64,000 nucleotides of DNA from Hepsetus odoe (GCA_017165825.1 CM029393.1:1613020-1677019), one strand, 5' to 3'; shown: positions 11,071 to 24,083, counted from the stretch's first letter. Program-made: numbers and translations. Notes: generated from the sequence alone by a model not told the origin.

Positions 11071-12382
11071 AGAGATTTCACTTCTAATAGTAAAGTGTCA
11101 AGCCTAAGGAAGTGGCAGGACCAGGTATCCTCTTGGATAACTGCTACCCAGGGCTAAATAGCAGGGGAAACACTACAAACCAAACTCATTGGGTGGGTAT
11201 GACTCATTTGCATACAAAACCCATAAAAACATACATTAAAATCAGTTTTACAACACGCATAGCCAAGCATTATCCTAATAATTATATTGCCATTAAATTG
11301 AATCAGGGAAAATTAATTATGTTTTTGTGAAAAAGCTGGGAATATTGATTACATCACCACCCATGTACCCTCAAAAACATACCCCACCCAGTCATTTTTG
11401 CATTTTCGTGTTTATATGGGGTTCCTCCCTTTCAGCAGTGCACATGAAAGGAATCAGCACCAACAGTTTCTCCTTGTCTGTCATCTTCAGCCTGAAACAA
11501 TCTGAGTGAATTACAAAACCCAGCCAATATGCTTTGGTCATAAAAATTACGAAAGCGGCACCAAAAAGGCATGCAGAGAAAGGTGGCATAAAATGCACCG
11601 TAGCAAGAGAGAATTCCCCTTTTCCCTCTGTTTCCATCTAAAGAGCTAATGAGCTATTGTGCAAACAGATAAAGCAGGTAAAGGGTTTAATTATATTTGG
11701 AAGGTTGGCAGATGGTGCTTGACTCAAGTGAGTGATTTTGGCAAATGCACACTAATAAGGCTTTCTAGAATTGAAGCCCAATTCATTATGGGATTGATCA
11801 GTTGGGAATACAGATAAAAGATGTAATAATAATTCAGGTAAGGAGAATCAGAAGAATGAAAGGTACTTTCAAGTCATACATTAGTCAATTATAGATGGAT
11901 ACCTTTAAAAGCCAACCAATGGATATCCATAATGGAGCGACACGGTGATGTATCTAATCTAAATGACTGATCTCAGTTGAAAGCTGTAAAGAAAAAAGGG
12001 AATGATTTTATCCACATTTATGTGATGTGCTGCATAGGCTGTGATATAGGCCTGCTAGTTTAACATAGGGAGGTTCGGCTCACGATAACGCAGAATAATG
12101 CTAACGCAGAATAATGAACTCCACTTGTGTAGCATGGAGTCTGAAGTATGTTAGAAAATGAAAGTTTAAAGTATGTGTGATACTTGTGAACAGCTGTGTG
12201 ATGTTTTGTAATATGCTAAAGATCCCCCAATGAATTCAATTTTCTTTTTTTATTGTGGGCTGTAAGCCTTTTAATTAGTCACAGCTCCAGAGGAGAGTTT
12301 GCTTCAACAAACCACTGCAGTCATATAGCTAGAGAAGCATTTATATGGGAATTTTGGGCCAATGCCATTAAAACATCTGATC
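11071..12382. other. Non-coding; possible conserved stretch at 11560-11800
   Basis: Unique sequence. The part around 11560-11800 contains homeodomain-like words (GAGCTAATGAGC, CCCAATTCATTATGG) and no repeat, which is compatible with a regulatory element but proves nothing. A short direct duplication, AACGCAGAATAATG, occurs twice near 12090-12117. Confidence 0.4.
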
Positions 12383-12617
12383 TGGGGCAGTGGTGGCCTA
12401 GTGGTTAGGGTCTAAGCCACAGGATCGGATGGCTAGAACAGCAGGTTCCCCAGAGGCAACCATGGGCAAGGTACCGTCCCCACCACTGCTCCCTGGGTGC
12501 CGGTTGCATGGCTGCCCCCTGCTGCACGTGATGTATGAGTAAAAATGCAGAGAAGGAATTTTGTTGTGGTTCACTGTGTGTTGCTTGCTCACAATGACAA
12601 GTTGTCACTTTCACTTC
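12383..12617 (+). mobile_element. SINE family A, diverged full-length copy
   Basis: The head is GGGGCAGTGGTGGCCTAGTG. The B-box is badly diverged (GAACAGCAGGTTCCCC). GGGCAAGGTACCGTCCCCAC and GGCTGCCCCCTGCTGCACG follow, then TTTTGTTGTGGTTCACTGTG, and it ends GTCACTTTCACTT. Internal promoter function is probably lost. Confidence 0.9.
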
Positions 12618-13506
12618 TGTCATTTTCATGCATATATCTGCAGATATGGAGACTGATCCCTAAACAGCATTAATTTTATGAAGAAGAAACATACAAGGTT
12701 GCCAACAAAGTTAAAGGAATAAAGTATAAAAATGACACTTTGACAGTGATATTGTGTTCCAGAAGAGCAGACACAAGGCCAATCTAATCCTAAATCCTAA
12801 TTAAATCAATTCATACCATGTTCCCATGTTCCTAAATGTTGCCCCCCAAAATAAATAATTTAGGGCAAAGTATACAAACCATTGATATAGCATGTCACAC
12901 TATTTATTAAAAGATATTAAAATGCTAGAAGTTTTCAACAGAAGAGGCAGGAAATAGGAAAACCATTGAATGTAGTGTTTAAGAATGTAACCTTATCAGA
13001 ATCAACAAGCAGACAAGCTGCGCGTGATTATTGGACCGGGGATCCAATCTGATGTGTTTATGGAGCCTCAGTAAGCCAGTCCCAAAGGGAGTCCATTGTC
13101 GCCCCTGTCACCTAGTAACTACAACATCACAGTAGGTTACCAAGACATCAGCCATCATATAAGCATCCTAGTGTGCAGCAAGATGTAAACTACCACCCCC
13201 ACCCTTGCAATGCACAAAAGCTTTAAATAGGCCCTGCTTATTGTTAGAGTGAGGAGTGTCAGAATTCCTAATGTGCAATATATTAGGAATGCAAACTTCC
13301 AATTAATCATTTAAATTTCATTAAGACATTTAAATTGAATGAACACACACACACACTGCCAATTACCGGCAATACATGTATGGATTCGCAGTGCTTATAA
13401 CTCATGTTTATATAGGCTGGGGCATCTGGTGGACAGATCAACATTCTAAAGTGACTCCTTTGCTTTTTAGAAAGTGCTGCATCAGCATTCATCCCGAGTC
13501 TATATA
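12618..13506. other. Non-coding, no feature seen
   Basis: Unique sequence with a short CA run near 13343. No gene or interspersed repeat is recognised. Confidence 0.55.
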
Positions 13507-14020
13507 TACAGTGCTGCGCAAACATTTTGAGCCACCCCTCATTTATTCATATTTTACTTGTTGGTACAAAAATACTATTTTATGACTGTAAAACTTTTTT
13601 TCTTTTTAAGCTCTTTGGCATACAGAACAGATAAACGTAAAGAAATGGGAAGAACTGTTTTACTGTGATTAGCTACACAGTGCTTACGATACTAGGTTTC
13701 TAGATAAAACCACTCAGCAGTTCAGCATCACCAGTATGCTAATCAATGGCCTGATCATCTTCAGTAATCTGAACCTGCTTCATGCCTTTACTTAGATGTT
13801 TTTTTTGCACTTCAGTGATATATGGGTAACTGTGTGGCTTAATTTACATAAAACAATTTTCAAAAACTTGTCAGTTACAAGGACTGGACTGAAATTTAGA
13901 GCCAAAAATGTTACCCTTCAGGAACACTGGAGAACGATTCCTCAGTAATACCTTAACAATACAGGACATTGGATGCAAAATACAATGAAATTTGCAGTGG
14001 CTCAAGACACTGGCAGAGTA
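13507..14020. mobile_element. 514-bp non-autonomous Tc1/mariner-type element
   Basis: The two ends are inverted copies of one another: the left begins TACAGTGCTGCGCAAACATT then TTGAGCCAC, and the right ends GTGGCTCAAGACACTGGCAG then AGTA. Both ends carry a terminal TA, as expected for a TA target duplication. The interior has no transposase frame. The block TACCCTTCAGGAACACTGGAG may be inherited from a parent element. A second copy of the left end occurs near 63203. Confidence 0.75.
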
Positions 14021-14896
14021 TTGAACCTAAACCGCTGCTCAGACCCATTTGGTTTGTAAGGTCATAACAATGTACAAATTTACATATGACTGCCTGTTCA
14101 GCCTCCAGCAATCCTATCCTACACAGTTCTGTTAAAGAGATGCAGAGCGCTGTTACCGCAGGCAGACTTTAGCAGCCTTTATGGATCAATACTGAAGCCC
14201 TGCTGCTCAGCGACTGCAGTGCTCTTGTTCAAATGCAGCTTTCAAAAGGAAAGATCCATTAATCAAAGCCATAGTTATTCACAGCCACTGCAAATATAAT
14301 TTGTATATGACTGATGTTAATTTTGTCTTTATAACACATTACCTGCTCATGAGACCACAATGGACGGGGCTTGTGGAAGACATGTGCATAAATTGAATCA
14401 AATAAACTATTGACTGTATGTAAGATACATGACATTAGCCCTGACTGAGTGGAAAAGGTGACCACAGTTGCTCTTTATGATGGTGTTCTCTTATGATGAA
14501 GTTGAACTCTATATCTTATAAACTGAACACTACTGAATTACTGAAATATATTGAGATATATTTTGCAACTGATGCATTGTGCTCCTTTAAAATGGAATAT
14601 ATATATATATGAGGACCAAACTAACTAATTAATTCATTCCTAACTGCAACCATGATTTACCTATACCACTTGACAAACAACGATTTTATCAGGTGAAACA
14701 AAAATATTTATGTAAACAATTATCACACCGATGCTTCCAAGGGGACCTCTGAGAAAAAAAATTATATGAAGATGTAAAAATGGAGAATAAAAAAAACTGA
14801 GGTTTTAATGAGGCATTACAATGTGTTTACATGCCCTTATAAGCTAGCATGTGTGGCTGAGACACTGTCAGGGCCTTTTGAGTGTTAGAGAGAGAG
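14021..14896. other. Non-coding, no feature seen
   Basis: Unique AT-rich sequence with a short TA run near 14600. Confidence 0.55.
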
Positions 14897-14925
14897 TGTA
14901 TGTGTGTGTGTGTGTGTGTGTGTGC

Positions 14926-14964
<39 letters not shown>

Positions 14965-14965
14965 C
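14897..14965. repeat. Interrupted (TG)n microsatellite
   Basis: TG repeat interrupted by CG and TA steps. Overlapping Cys-Val open frames are artefacts. Confidence 0.96.
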
Positions 14966-15376
14966 ATACACATGTGTCGAGAGAGGTGGAAGCCATCAGT
15001 CACTCAGCTTAGCTCTAAAGAAGCTGTCAAAGAGACTGACAGGGGCAACTTGGGTTTTAAATTCAAGGGAACACACACATGCACTCACCAACAGAGTCCC
15101 ACAGACACACACATAAAAGTCTGAATATGCACGGTGCGTCAGAGGCACAGGCATGCAGAGGGCCCTTCGTTCCAATGCAACAAAATGTCAGTTTTCAGAT
15201 GCCGTCACCAGTTTTGACAGATAGCTTTATGTTTTTGCTTTATGCAACAACAGCAATACACACTCTTAGTTCATTTCTATATATGAAGAATGAAAAAAGA
15301 TTTTTGCTGACAAATGGAAGCAAAACAGTCATCAATTAGTGTCAAATAACACACACACAAATGATTAACGGCTTTT
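14966..15376. other. Non-coding, no feature seen
   Basis: Only short CA-rich words (near 15070-15120 and 15348-15360) stand out. No gene is supported. Confidence 0.55.
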
Positions 15377-15392
15377 ACACACACACACACAC

Positions 15393-15451
<59 letters not shown>

Positions 15452-15470
15452 CGAGCGAGCGAGAGAGAGA
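15377..15470. repeat. Compound (AC)n-(GA)n microsatellite
   Basis: A short AC run passes through CGC into about 55 bp of GA, then a variant GAGC patch. This is a polypurine tract on the plus strand and could form triplex DNA. Confidence 0.96.
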
Positions 15471-16649
15471 ATTCATTAGCATTCTGGTCTTCTTGTACGC
15501 TGTCTCCCTCCACTGGAAGGACGGCCCCTAGAGCTGTGAAGATACACACACTAAAAACATGATCAGATATCCTGAACAGAGCTGAAGTAAGACGCTGAAA
15601 TGATTCTGACTGTTAGTGATGAATTAGTCTGATAACTATCCCAGTTGATGCCATAAGATGATGCCATATTAAGACACATTTGATATTATCTAACCCTTGC
15701 TCTAAAATGCAGGCAAATAGATGCTAAATAAACATTTGAATAAATTAATTATATATATATTACACTACTGATCTATATTACACTACTTAAAAAAAAAAAA
15801 AAAAAAAAATCAAAAACCCAGCAGGAGATCTTTTGTGGGAAAAACACTCCTCACTTTCAATGGAGAAAGAAATTAGATGAAAAGATAGATGCCCAGTAGG
15901 GGGCAGTGTTTTTGCACTTCCTGGGCTCCAGCCAACACCTTCAAAATGATCCTGCTGGGAAGTTGATGAACAAATCAGCAAATGTGTCCAGATGATCAAT
16001 TTGAACCATATTACACATTTAGCAAAGTGGAAAGAAGGGAGGAACAATGAGAAATACTCTGGCTTTTAGAATCAGACATTTTATCTCAGCAGGGAAGATG
16101 ACAAAAAAAAAAAAAGAACATTTATACTAAGGCAGCAGGAGGACAAAAATTCTTTACATAAGCAGATGTACAGAGCAATGATACAAAATTAATATAATTG
16201 ATATTTCCGCCCTCAAATGCAAGTATCAAGCCTGTTTTGAAGATTTAATAAAAGGTACTTACATTTTGTGATAAAATGTATGGATTAAAAAGACCTTTGA
16301 AAAATAAACTTGGGTCAAGTACAGCACCAAGTAAAGCATGGTCATTGAATGTATATAGTAATCGATAACACTTGTGTAGCATCCTGCAGTAAACAAAAGC
16401 AATTTTCTCAATTTTGGAGAGATTAATGTCAATGTTATTTACAATTTTAGAGATGTACCAGACGTAAAAGGTCAAATGATAAATACATACACTGTTCATA
16501 CATACTACTGAACTGTTTACATGAACAAAAAAGAGCAGTGTTTTACAATATTCATTAGTCAGTAAAAATTACAGTTCACCGCAGCCCTGGGGTCATTACA
16601 CCTACTTCACAATATGGGCGCAATGAAGAGTATGGGCAGAACATTTCTC
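15471..16649. other. Non-coding; poly-A at 15789-15809
   Basis: Unique sequence with a 21-base A run that is not attached to any SINE or LINE end I recognise, and a shorter A run near 16101. Confidence 0.5.
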
Positions 16650-16955
16650 ACAATGTGAATATTTAGAGGGAGTATGAATGTAATCTGGTGATACTTTAAT
16701 TAACTGTGATGTTGTACAGTCTAATAGCAGATGGGATGAAGGACCTGGGGTAGCGTTCCTTCTTGCAGGATGGGTACAGCAGTCGGTTTTTAAAGTTGCA
16801 TAATTAAAGCAGAGCATAAAGCACCTACATTCTCATTCATGATTGAGAGAGACTGCTCATGATGGATGCCAGTTTGCACAACACCCTCCTCTTGCACACC
16901 TCTTCAATGCAGTGTAGTGTTTTTCCTGCCCCTCTCTAAATTCCAACAATCAGGT
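16650..16955 (-). pseudogene. LINE ORF2 C-terminal remnant
   Basis: Read on the minus strand, the stretch around 16725-16800 encodes NRLLYPSCKKERYPRSFIP followed by SAIRLYN. This is the 'RYRRSFIPSAIRLLN'-type end shared by many fish non-LTR retrotransposon reverse-transcriptase proteins. Upstream on that strand lie CATCCATCATGAGCAGTCTC and a block similar to the region before this motif. The frame is broken by stops and only the 3' end is present, as expected from 5'-truncated insertion. The clade (Rex1/CR1/L2-like) cannot be fixed from so little. Confidence 0.7.
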
Positions 16956-17184
16956 AAAATATGGGTCCTTAATTAAACACTTTTTTTTTTTATATTGCAA
17001 GTTTCTTTCTGCTAAGAGGCTCAAGAAAAGCAGCTTTGAAAGAGTGAAGGCAAGAAAACTGCAGGGTTTTGCTGCATTTCATCTAGATGACGCTGGCAGT
17101 CTCTGAAGCTGACTTTTAGTGCCAGCTGGAACGCTCCTGAGACGGAAAGCTGGGTGTACAGTAGGGAGGAAGCACGAATGACTT

Positions 17185-17221
<37 letters not shown>

Positions 17222-18128
17222 CGTTTCTCTCAAATTAGTCTCTGAAAGTGCTTCTGAAAGGGTCTAGACTGCAGCCTCTACCTATTCAAAGAACAGTTAA
17301 GTTTTAGATTTACACAGCAGGCCTTAAACTGTGTTAAGCTATTCACTCTTCTTTAAAAGAATTTCTCTTTTCTGCAAAATGATTGGAACTGGGTGAAAGA
17401 TGAGTTTACTGGGATGTTTTACACTCACTCTCAGTCTCTCTTTCTTGCTGGCTAGTTTCAAATAAAACCAAAAACACTTTCTAGGATACTGTATATAATT
17501 TGCCAGCATCAGGGAACCACTAACAATATGTGGGAGGACTTGTTGGGATGTCTGACAGTCTGAGCAAAGCTGTTTACAAGGTGATTCATCTGAGTCAAGT
17601 CTCAAGCCTCTAAACACCTGCTAAAGACCTGGTTAGTCTGACCAGCTTCAAATAAATATCTTATTGTACAAAAAACATTCAGTCTAAAATGAATCTAAAT
17701 AGCTTAAAACTAGCAAGTAGTTGTAGAGCAAGGGGTAACAACAGTATGAAATGATTTAAGCATGCTGTAATGCAATGGTAACTACTATACATAAGCTTCT
17801 GCTTTTGTTAATTAATTTAAATTATTAAAAGATAATTGAAGAAAATACTAATTGCCCACTAAAATCACTGATAAGTAAAAATGGATGATGCAGAATATTG
17901 GAAAGTACCAAGTCTAAAAGTAGTCAGAATAGTCAGATATATCAGCATATTTTTGTTTATACGTCTTGTCTCTGACCATGTCCAGACAAATGTAATCTCA
18001 CATTTCTGGGTGGTGTATTTGAGCAGGTGTGCTGGACATGGTCCTCTAAGACACCAGTTACACAGGAACAGCAAGCAAATGGTCGACAAAAAGACCATAA
18101 GGCAAGAGTGTTTGTGTGTATGAGATGA

Positions 18129-18130
<2 letters not shown>
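16956..18130. other. Non-coding; poly-A at 17191-17217
   Basis: A 27-base A run and otherwise unique sequence. The minus-strand frame at 17339-17617 has no domain. Confidence 0.5.

Positions 18131-18159
<29 letters not shown>
18131..18159. repeat. (GA)n microsatellite
   Basis: A short GA run. Ser-Leu open frames on the minus strand over it are artefacts. Confidence 0.95.
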
Positions 18160-18162
<3 letters not shown>

Positions 18163-18267
18163 GCAAGAGCAATCAAGTGAGAGAGAAAGGGGGGTGGTGT
18201 TTAGAGAATGTGTTCCCTTCTACTACAGCATCCAACACCAGTGTCTCCTTGGAAACAGAGGTTTGGC

Positions 18268-18308
18268 TGTGTGTGTGTGTGTGTACACGTTTGTGTGTGT
18301 GTGTGTGA
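18268..18308. repeat. Interrupted (GT)n microsatellite
   Basis: Two GT runs separated by a short ACACG-containing interruption. Confidence 0.94.
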
Positions 18309-18600
18309 GAGGATGTGTTTGACAGTTCATGTAGCACTGGCTACTGAGACCGACCATGGGAGCTGACAGAACGCATATGCCTGAGACATGAAAGACAAGC
18401 ATGCGCGCACACATACACACTCACACTTGCGCTCGACTTGGACACTCATTTTGTCCTTTGGGTGAGACAGTAGAACCTAAATTCAGCTTGTCCACAGTTC
18501 TTCAGAGCATGTGTGTGCTTCATGTGTCTGAGCTGGACTGTACACACTGTTCTAGCTCACTTTATGAAAGAGTGGTTATGATGGTTATACCATTCTAAGA

Positions 18601-18720
18601 CGCCCCCCCCACTTATCTTTTCTCATTCCCTCTTACCCTCTTCATCTTTTCAATTTTCTTTCTCCTCCCTTTCTTCCATTCTCCCATTCTTCATTTTTCA
18701 CTCTCCATCCTCCCTTTTGT
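18601..18720. repeat. Pyrimidine-rich low-complexity tract
   Basis: About 120 bp made mostly of C and T on the plus strand, beginning with a run of eight C. It is low-complexity and could form triplex DNA. No splice acceptor or exon is evident next to it. Confidence 0.8.
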
Positions 18721-20028
18721 GGTTCCTTGTCTCTTAATTGTCACACACCCTTTGATTTAAATGGGTTTAGTTGAATGGGATGTAATTAGTGGATGTGGCC
18801 AAAGCAATGAAAGACAGGATTAAAAATAATTGAAGAAAAAAAAATAATATGTGCAAATACACCCATGCACACACACCCATGCGCAAACAAAAGCCTGCAC
18901 ATATTCATATTCTCTCTCTCCCTTCATGTTGAAAGCACAGTACTGGCTTTAGTGCTACAAGCTACACTCCTAACTGCCAAAGCACTTCCCTGAAAAAACA
19001 GAATCTTGTAAATAATTTACAATATTTGTCAACAATCAGTCTCTCCCTTTCTCTCTGAATGTTGTGCTCTACACTTCTTCCTTTAAAGGAGGGCGTAATT
19101 CACATTTCTGTTTGATAGTAAAGGTCATTCAGAACTGCTCTATCTTTATCCATTTTCAGCTCCTTGCACCTCCTTCCATCTCACTCCACCTTTCCCTAGC
19201 CTGACCTTTCTTCTCCTACTCTCTGGGAAAGGTCAGAAGAGAAGGGTTAAAATGGACCTTTTTTGACACCGATCTCACACCTTCCAGGTTCAGAATCATT
19301 ATTTAGGCTTCTATGTGGCGCAGCAATACTAGACAGATTGCCAGGAGATCATAACTGACAATGCAGCCAGAAGTCCAAGAGGACAACTTGTCCACAGCTC
19401 TGGGTGAGCTTGATGACCCTCCCTCTCTGGCCCTCACACAGTCCAATTCTAGCCAGTACAGGGTAGAATTATTTATATATTTGTAGAATATATTTTTCTC
19501 CTCCATGCGTGTAGAGGTGTCCAGTGGGTTTTTTTTTTTGCAGCAGCAGTTTGGAAAGATGTAGCAGCACTTAAGGTGTCATGGAGAAAGCATATGTTAG
19601 CCTTCAACTCATCAGCTTGGTAGCACTGTGCAATGAGGAGGACATGTTGTATTAGATCTTTACTAATAGAACAGGGAACAGAGTAACAGAGCAAATCCAG
19701 TACAGAACACATACACATTGATACCAACACTTTCTTTCACATTAAACTCAAAAAAACTGAACAATAATGGCTATCACACTAACACCCGGCTAATTCGGAG
19801 CAGCAGGTTGGTGGATTTTCTGATGCTGTTTGTTGAACTTTTTAGGCCTGATGGGCCAGTGTGCATATCTTTCAGATACATGGGCAAAACAATGTTTCTC
19901 TACCTTTTACATTATTCCACATTTAATGCATCGAGATCTTCATGTTAGGTCTAGTAAGTTTTAAGCCTTTTTTTTGTGTCTTGTTGTCTCTTGTGTATCT
20001 ATGGTTACATCCAGAGATGAATTGTCTG
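18721..20028. other. Non-coding, no feature seen
   Basis: Unique AT-rich sequence. A few CT-rich patches lie near 18910 and 19030-19220. Confidence 0.55.
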
Positions 20029-20288
20029 TGAAAGTAAAAGTGACTACCCTTGTCATTGCGAGGTCACAGCACAGCACACATGAACCACAACGAAATTGGA
20101 CCTCTGCATTTAACCCATGCACACTCAAACCCGTGCAGCAGTGGGCAGCTATTGAAAGCACCCAGGGAGCAGTGATGGGGACGGTACCTTGCTCAAGGGT
20201 ACCTCAGGGCAACCTATTGGGAAGGGGTTTGAACCCCCGCTCCGCCGATCATGCGGCTAACGCCCTAACCGCTAGGCCACCGCTGCCC
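20029..20288 (-). mobile_element. SINE family A, essentially full length
   Basis: On the minus strand: GGGCAGCGGTGGCCTAGCGG, B-box GGGTTCAAACCCC, CCTGAGGTACCCTTGAGCAA, CTGCCCACTGCTGCACGG, CCAATTTCGTTGTGGTTCAT, TGACCTCGCAATGACAAGG and a 3' end of CACTTTTACTTTCAC. The intact A- and B-box regions and low divergence suggest a comparatively young copy. Confidence 0.93.
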
Positions 20289-20394
20289 TGAGGGAAGAGA
20301 GTATTCTCTGTGTTATTCTCCATTTAGGATAGGATAGGTTGTGTTATTCTCTGCAATTTACCCTGGCATGCTGTCAATCAACATTTGTGCCAAA

Positions 20395-21170
20395 ACCTAA
20401 CTGATGGCAGTTCACTCTTGCATAATCAATGCTTGGAGTTTGTCAGAATTTGTAGGTTTTTGTTTGTCCACCCTCCTCTTGAGGATTGACTACAAGTTGT
20501 CCACCACTCAATGAGATTAAGGTCTGGGGAGTTTCCTGGCAATGGACCCAAAATGTTGATGTTTTGTTCCCGAGCCACTTAGTTATCAATATTGCTTTAT
20601 GTGGCACAGAGCTTTATCATGCTGGAAAAGACTGTTCTTTGGGAACAGGGAGAATTTGGTTGTTTGGGAGAAGTTGCTCTTAGTGGACGTTTCTTTATTC
20701 ATGGATGTGTTATTTGGCAAAATTCTGAGTGAGCCCGCTCTTTTGGCTGAGAAGCAACCCCACACATGAATGGTCTCAGGATACTTTACTGTTGGCATGA
20801 CACAGGAGCGATGGTAGCGCTATACTTTTCTTCTCCGGACAATCTTTTTTTGGATGACCCAAATGATCGGAAAAAGGATTAATCTTTAACCCTTTAACCC
20901 AGTGCTCAGCAGAACAATCCTTGTGCCTTTTGCAGAGTATCAGTCTGTCCCTCATGATTTTCTTGGAGAGAAGTGGGTTCTTTGCCGCCTTTCTTGATAC
21001 CAGTGTTGATTGCCTCAACACTCAACACTCTCACCTGTGTTAATGAGAGGATCACTGTAACGATGTCAGCAGGTCATTTTGTGGCAGGGCTGAAAAGCAG
21101 TGATACTAGGTTTACTGGGATTAAATTCATGTTCATGGCAAAAAGGGACTTCTCAAAGCTTTCGGACATG
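20395..21170 (-). pseudogene. Tc1-type transposon, internally deleted
   Basis: The minus strand preserves the C-terminal half of a Tc1 transposase. Residues such as HVWGCFSAKRAGSLRILP, then a degraded catalytic stretch with LFQHDKALCH (the second Asp of the DDE triad), are typical of one fish Tc1 lineage. A block near 20830-20960 corresponds to the region just before the first catalytic Asp. At about 21005-21020 the sequence jumps directly to the 5' non-coding part of the element, so the N-terminal DNA-binding half is missing. Frameshifts and stops break what remains. Clear terminal repeats are not visible. Confidence 0.78.
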
Positions 21171-22240
21171 GCTGTATTTAAGCACAATAATAAATCATTT
21201 ATACGTCTTTCTTTCTCATCTCTGCTTACAAGTATATTAAAAGTTCAGCTAAAGCAACTATTAACAGTTTTAAAGTGATAAAGCCTTAAGAGCTGTTTCT
21301 TTAATCTGCAAAATGAATGAAATATTAAAACAAACACAAAGTACAGAAACAGGAATATTTTTTTGCTCCTGAAGCCACACCATAAGCATTCCCCAAGTGT
21401 GTAAAAAGTTTAAAGCCACAATCAATTCACAAACGGGTACACAGCCCCCATAAAGGCCATAATAAATCATCTGGCTGTCATCCTCACTGTTCGCCTGAGA
21501 GAACAAAGCTGGAAATATTATGTCCAGCACAAAAATACATCTGAATCTACACTAAGAAAGTTGTAATGCTGTGTTTTTTTTCTCCCATGTTCAGACTGAC
21601 CCAGGATCACGTCAGGCACTCTCAGTCCTGACCTTGTAGCTGAATTCATTCACACTGCAGATAGATTACTTTATCACAAACCCTTCAGCCACAACCCCAT
21701 AACCAAATGATTGACCTTTATCCACGCACATAAAACAAAGAGTATTTGTGGTGTGTTTTCAAGTACTTCTGTTGGTAAAGGTTTCAGTGATCTTAATCTC
21801 AGGCAACAAAACATCAGTTTTTACTTTTTATTTGGCATGCACAAACTACTACATTAATAATCCATGCAGTAACCATGTAGTCCTAATTTCTACACTGGAT
21901 AGAAATGTATGGATTGCTTTTGGCAGATTAGTGAAAATATTAGATCTTGGCTTATGAAAAATTTTTGGTTAAAGATGTCCCCACTATATAAACGGGCCTA
22001 GAAATGCCCTGTATAACCGAATACCCTCTGGATTTTACACCGAACGAAATGAGCAATGACATGTTTGGCTGTTCCTTCCTCAATACTCAACAGTCGTTCA
22101 GCCATTAAAACTCTTAATGCCTTGCAATTAATAAATCTGCCACTTTACATATTCATTGAAATAAAATAGACATTAGTGACATAATTTACATGTTATAGGT
22201 CAAAGACACTTCCTTATCCAACATCTTTTTTTGTAAATCA
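21171..22240. other. Non-coding, no feature seen
   Basis: Unique AT-rich sequence. No frame or repeat is supported. Confidence 0.55.
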
Positions 22241-22477
22241 AGGAGCAGCGGTTACTGGTTAGGGAGTTGGCCACAGGTTCGGAAGTTTGTGGGTTCAAAC
22301 CCCTTACCAGTAGGTTACCCTTAAGAGAGGTACCGTCCCCGTCACTGCTGCCCGGGCAGCTTTCATAGCTGCCCCCTGCTGCACGGTATTTGCATGGGTT
22401 AAATGCAGAGGCCCAATTTCGTTGTGGCTCACTGTGTGCTGTTACCTCGCAATGTCAAGAGTAGTCACTTTCACTTT
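22241..22477 (+). mobile_element. SINE family A copy
   Basis: It has the head AGCAGCGGTTACTGGTTAGG, B-box GGGTTCAAACCCC, GTACCGTCCCCGTCACTGCT, CTGCCCCCTGCTGCACGG, CCAATTTCGTTGTGGCTCAC, ACCTCGCAATGTCAAG and the end CACTTTCACTTT. The A-box region has a small change (GTTACTGG instead of GGCCTAGTGG). Confidence 0.92.
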
Positions 22478-23462
22478 AATAGGGTGTTTGCCATAGAAAC
22501 ATCCTCTATTTTCTGGAGTGGCTTTAAACTAGATGTAATATAATTGAACTAATTACCAGCAAAGGTGGGTTCTAATTATATTTATAATGATAACCATATT
22601 CTGCACATGCAGGTAATACTGCCAACATCTTGTAGCGCTCCATGCTTATTTGGTTAGAAACCAACATACAGATAAAACTTTGCACTAATTTTGCAGTATG
22701 TTTCTCAGCATGCTTGACTTGATTTTAAAATCAATGTCATATTTCCCACTGTCAGAGTACATACACGTGTACCTATGTTAACTTTCTATAGCTGATCTCT
22801 AGTGATGTATACTTCCTATAATGCAATTCTTTCTCATAATAATGATATTATTAGAACTTAATTAGATTCATTGTTTAAAAGATTATGATCTTCAACAATA
22901 TCAGCCACCAGTATCACTCCAAAAACTGGAGACTGTTTCAAAGCCCAATGGTGAGTGTTTTTATACCTCTCTAGCAACGCTTGGCATTGTGGCTTAAATG
23001 TGACTGGTCCAGGGCATCCATTTGTAATGGTAACACCAATTAATGCAATAACAAAGTTTTGTTTGCAGCTGAGTTTGTCAGGAAAGACCTAACCTGCATT
23101 CACTATCTAAACAGTGGTGTCTGGATACTTTTGGACTTGCTGCAATCCTGATGAACAACATTCAAGTATTAGGACATGATCTAATGAATTTTGGGTGAAC
23201 TTTCAACATTGCCACCAAAGCCGAAGGAGTGAAATCTGTCAGAGCATGTTCATCACAGAGATTACAGGAAGTCAGCCAGTGATGGAAGCAGGAAGTTGTT
23301 AATCCTTTCATTACTCTCAGTCTGTTCACTGCATGACCTTCACTGACGGAATGACTGAAAAACCAGCAGCAGGAACTGAGTTTTCATTACAAAACAGCTT
23401 TTCAGAGAAACTCAATAACTTCATCAAGGTCAGCCAAAGAAAAATACTTCTGTGAAAATCTG

Positions 23463-23464
<2 letters not shown>
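22478..23464. other. Non-coding, no feature seen
   Basis: Unique sequence. Near 23104-23140 the words AAACAGTGGTGTCTGGATAC and TTTTGGACTT resemble the end of a short fish DNA transposon, but no matching second end is visible, so it is not called. Confidence 0.5.

Positions 23465-23521
<57 letters not shown>
23465..23521. repeat. (TG)n microsatellite, about 57 bp
   Basis: A nearly perfect TG run. Confidence 0.98.
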
Positions 23522-23522
<1 letters not shown>

Positions 23523-24028
23523 CTTGTATTTTGTTCTTTGTGAAGACTAAATGCCTTTATCTCGATAGAGAAGCATGAAAAAACTGCAAAAGTTGGAACA
23601 TTTTACACCTACACTTTCAGACATATAAGCATGATGCAGGTACATTTTTGGCAAACAGTGTACAAACAGTGCAAGTGCTCATTCAAAGGTACAATATGGC
23701 AGTTGAGTTCCAATTTTGCACCTTAACAGTGTGTACACTGTCAATCAACCTTTAAAATAAAAAAAGGACCTGCAGTGGAATATGGAGAAACTATGTTCCC
23801 TTACTAATGGTCCTGAGAGTGTTCCAGTCATAGCAAACTAGAATCCAATCATTTAAATGTGGGAGACCTAGAGACTCAAAAACGTCAGAATGCCCACAAC
23901 AAAAATCTGCATAAATAAGCACTTTGGCTAAAACATTAAAGCAGAATTTATTTATTTGCCATCTTACAGCTTGTGCATGGAAGTGCAGATTTGGAACCAG
24001 TGGGGGTTAAAGGTGAGTGGTGAGGTTC

Positions 24029-24031
<3 letters not shown>
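23522..24031. other. Non-coding, no feature seen
   Basis: Unique AT-rich sequence between two microsatellites. Confidence 0.55.

Positions 24032-24083
<52 letters not shown>
24032..24083. repeat. (TG)n-(GA)n compound microsatellite
   Basis: About 38 bp of TG followed by about 14 bp of GA. Confidence 0.97.

Noticed and set aside
23104..23140. Possible end of a short DNA transposon (GTGTCTGGATACTTTTGGAC)
   Set aside because: No inverted partner within 1.5 kb. A single edge of this common type is not enough.
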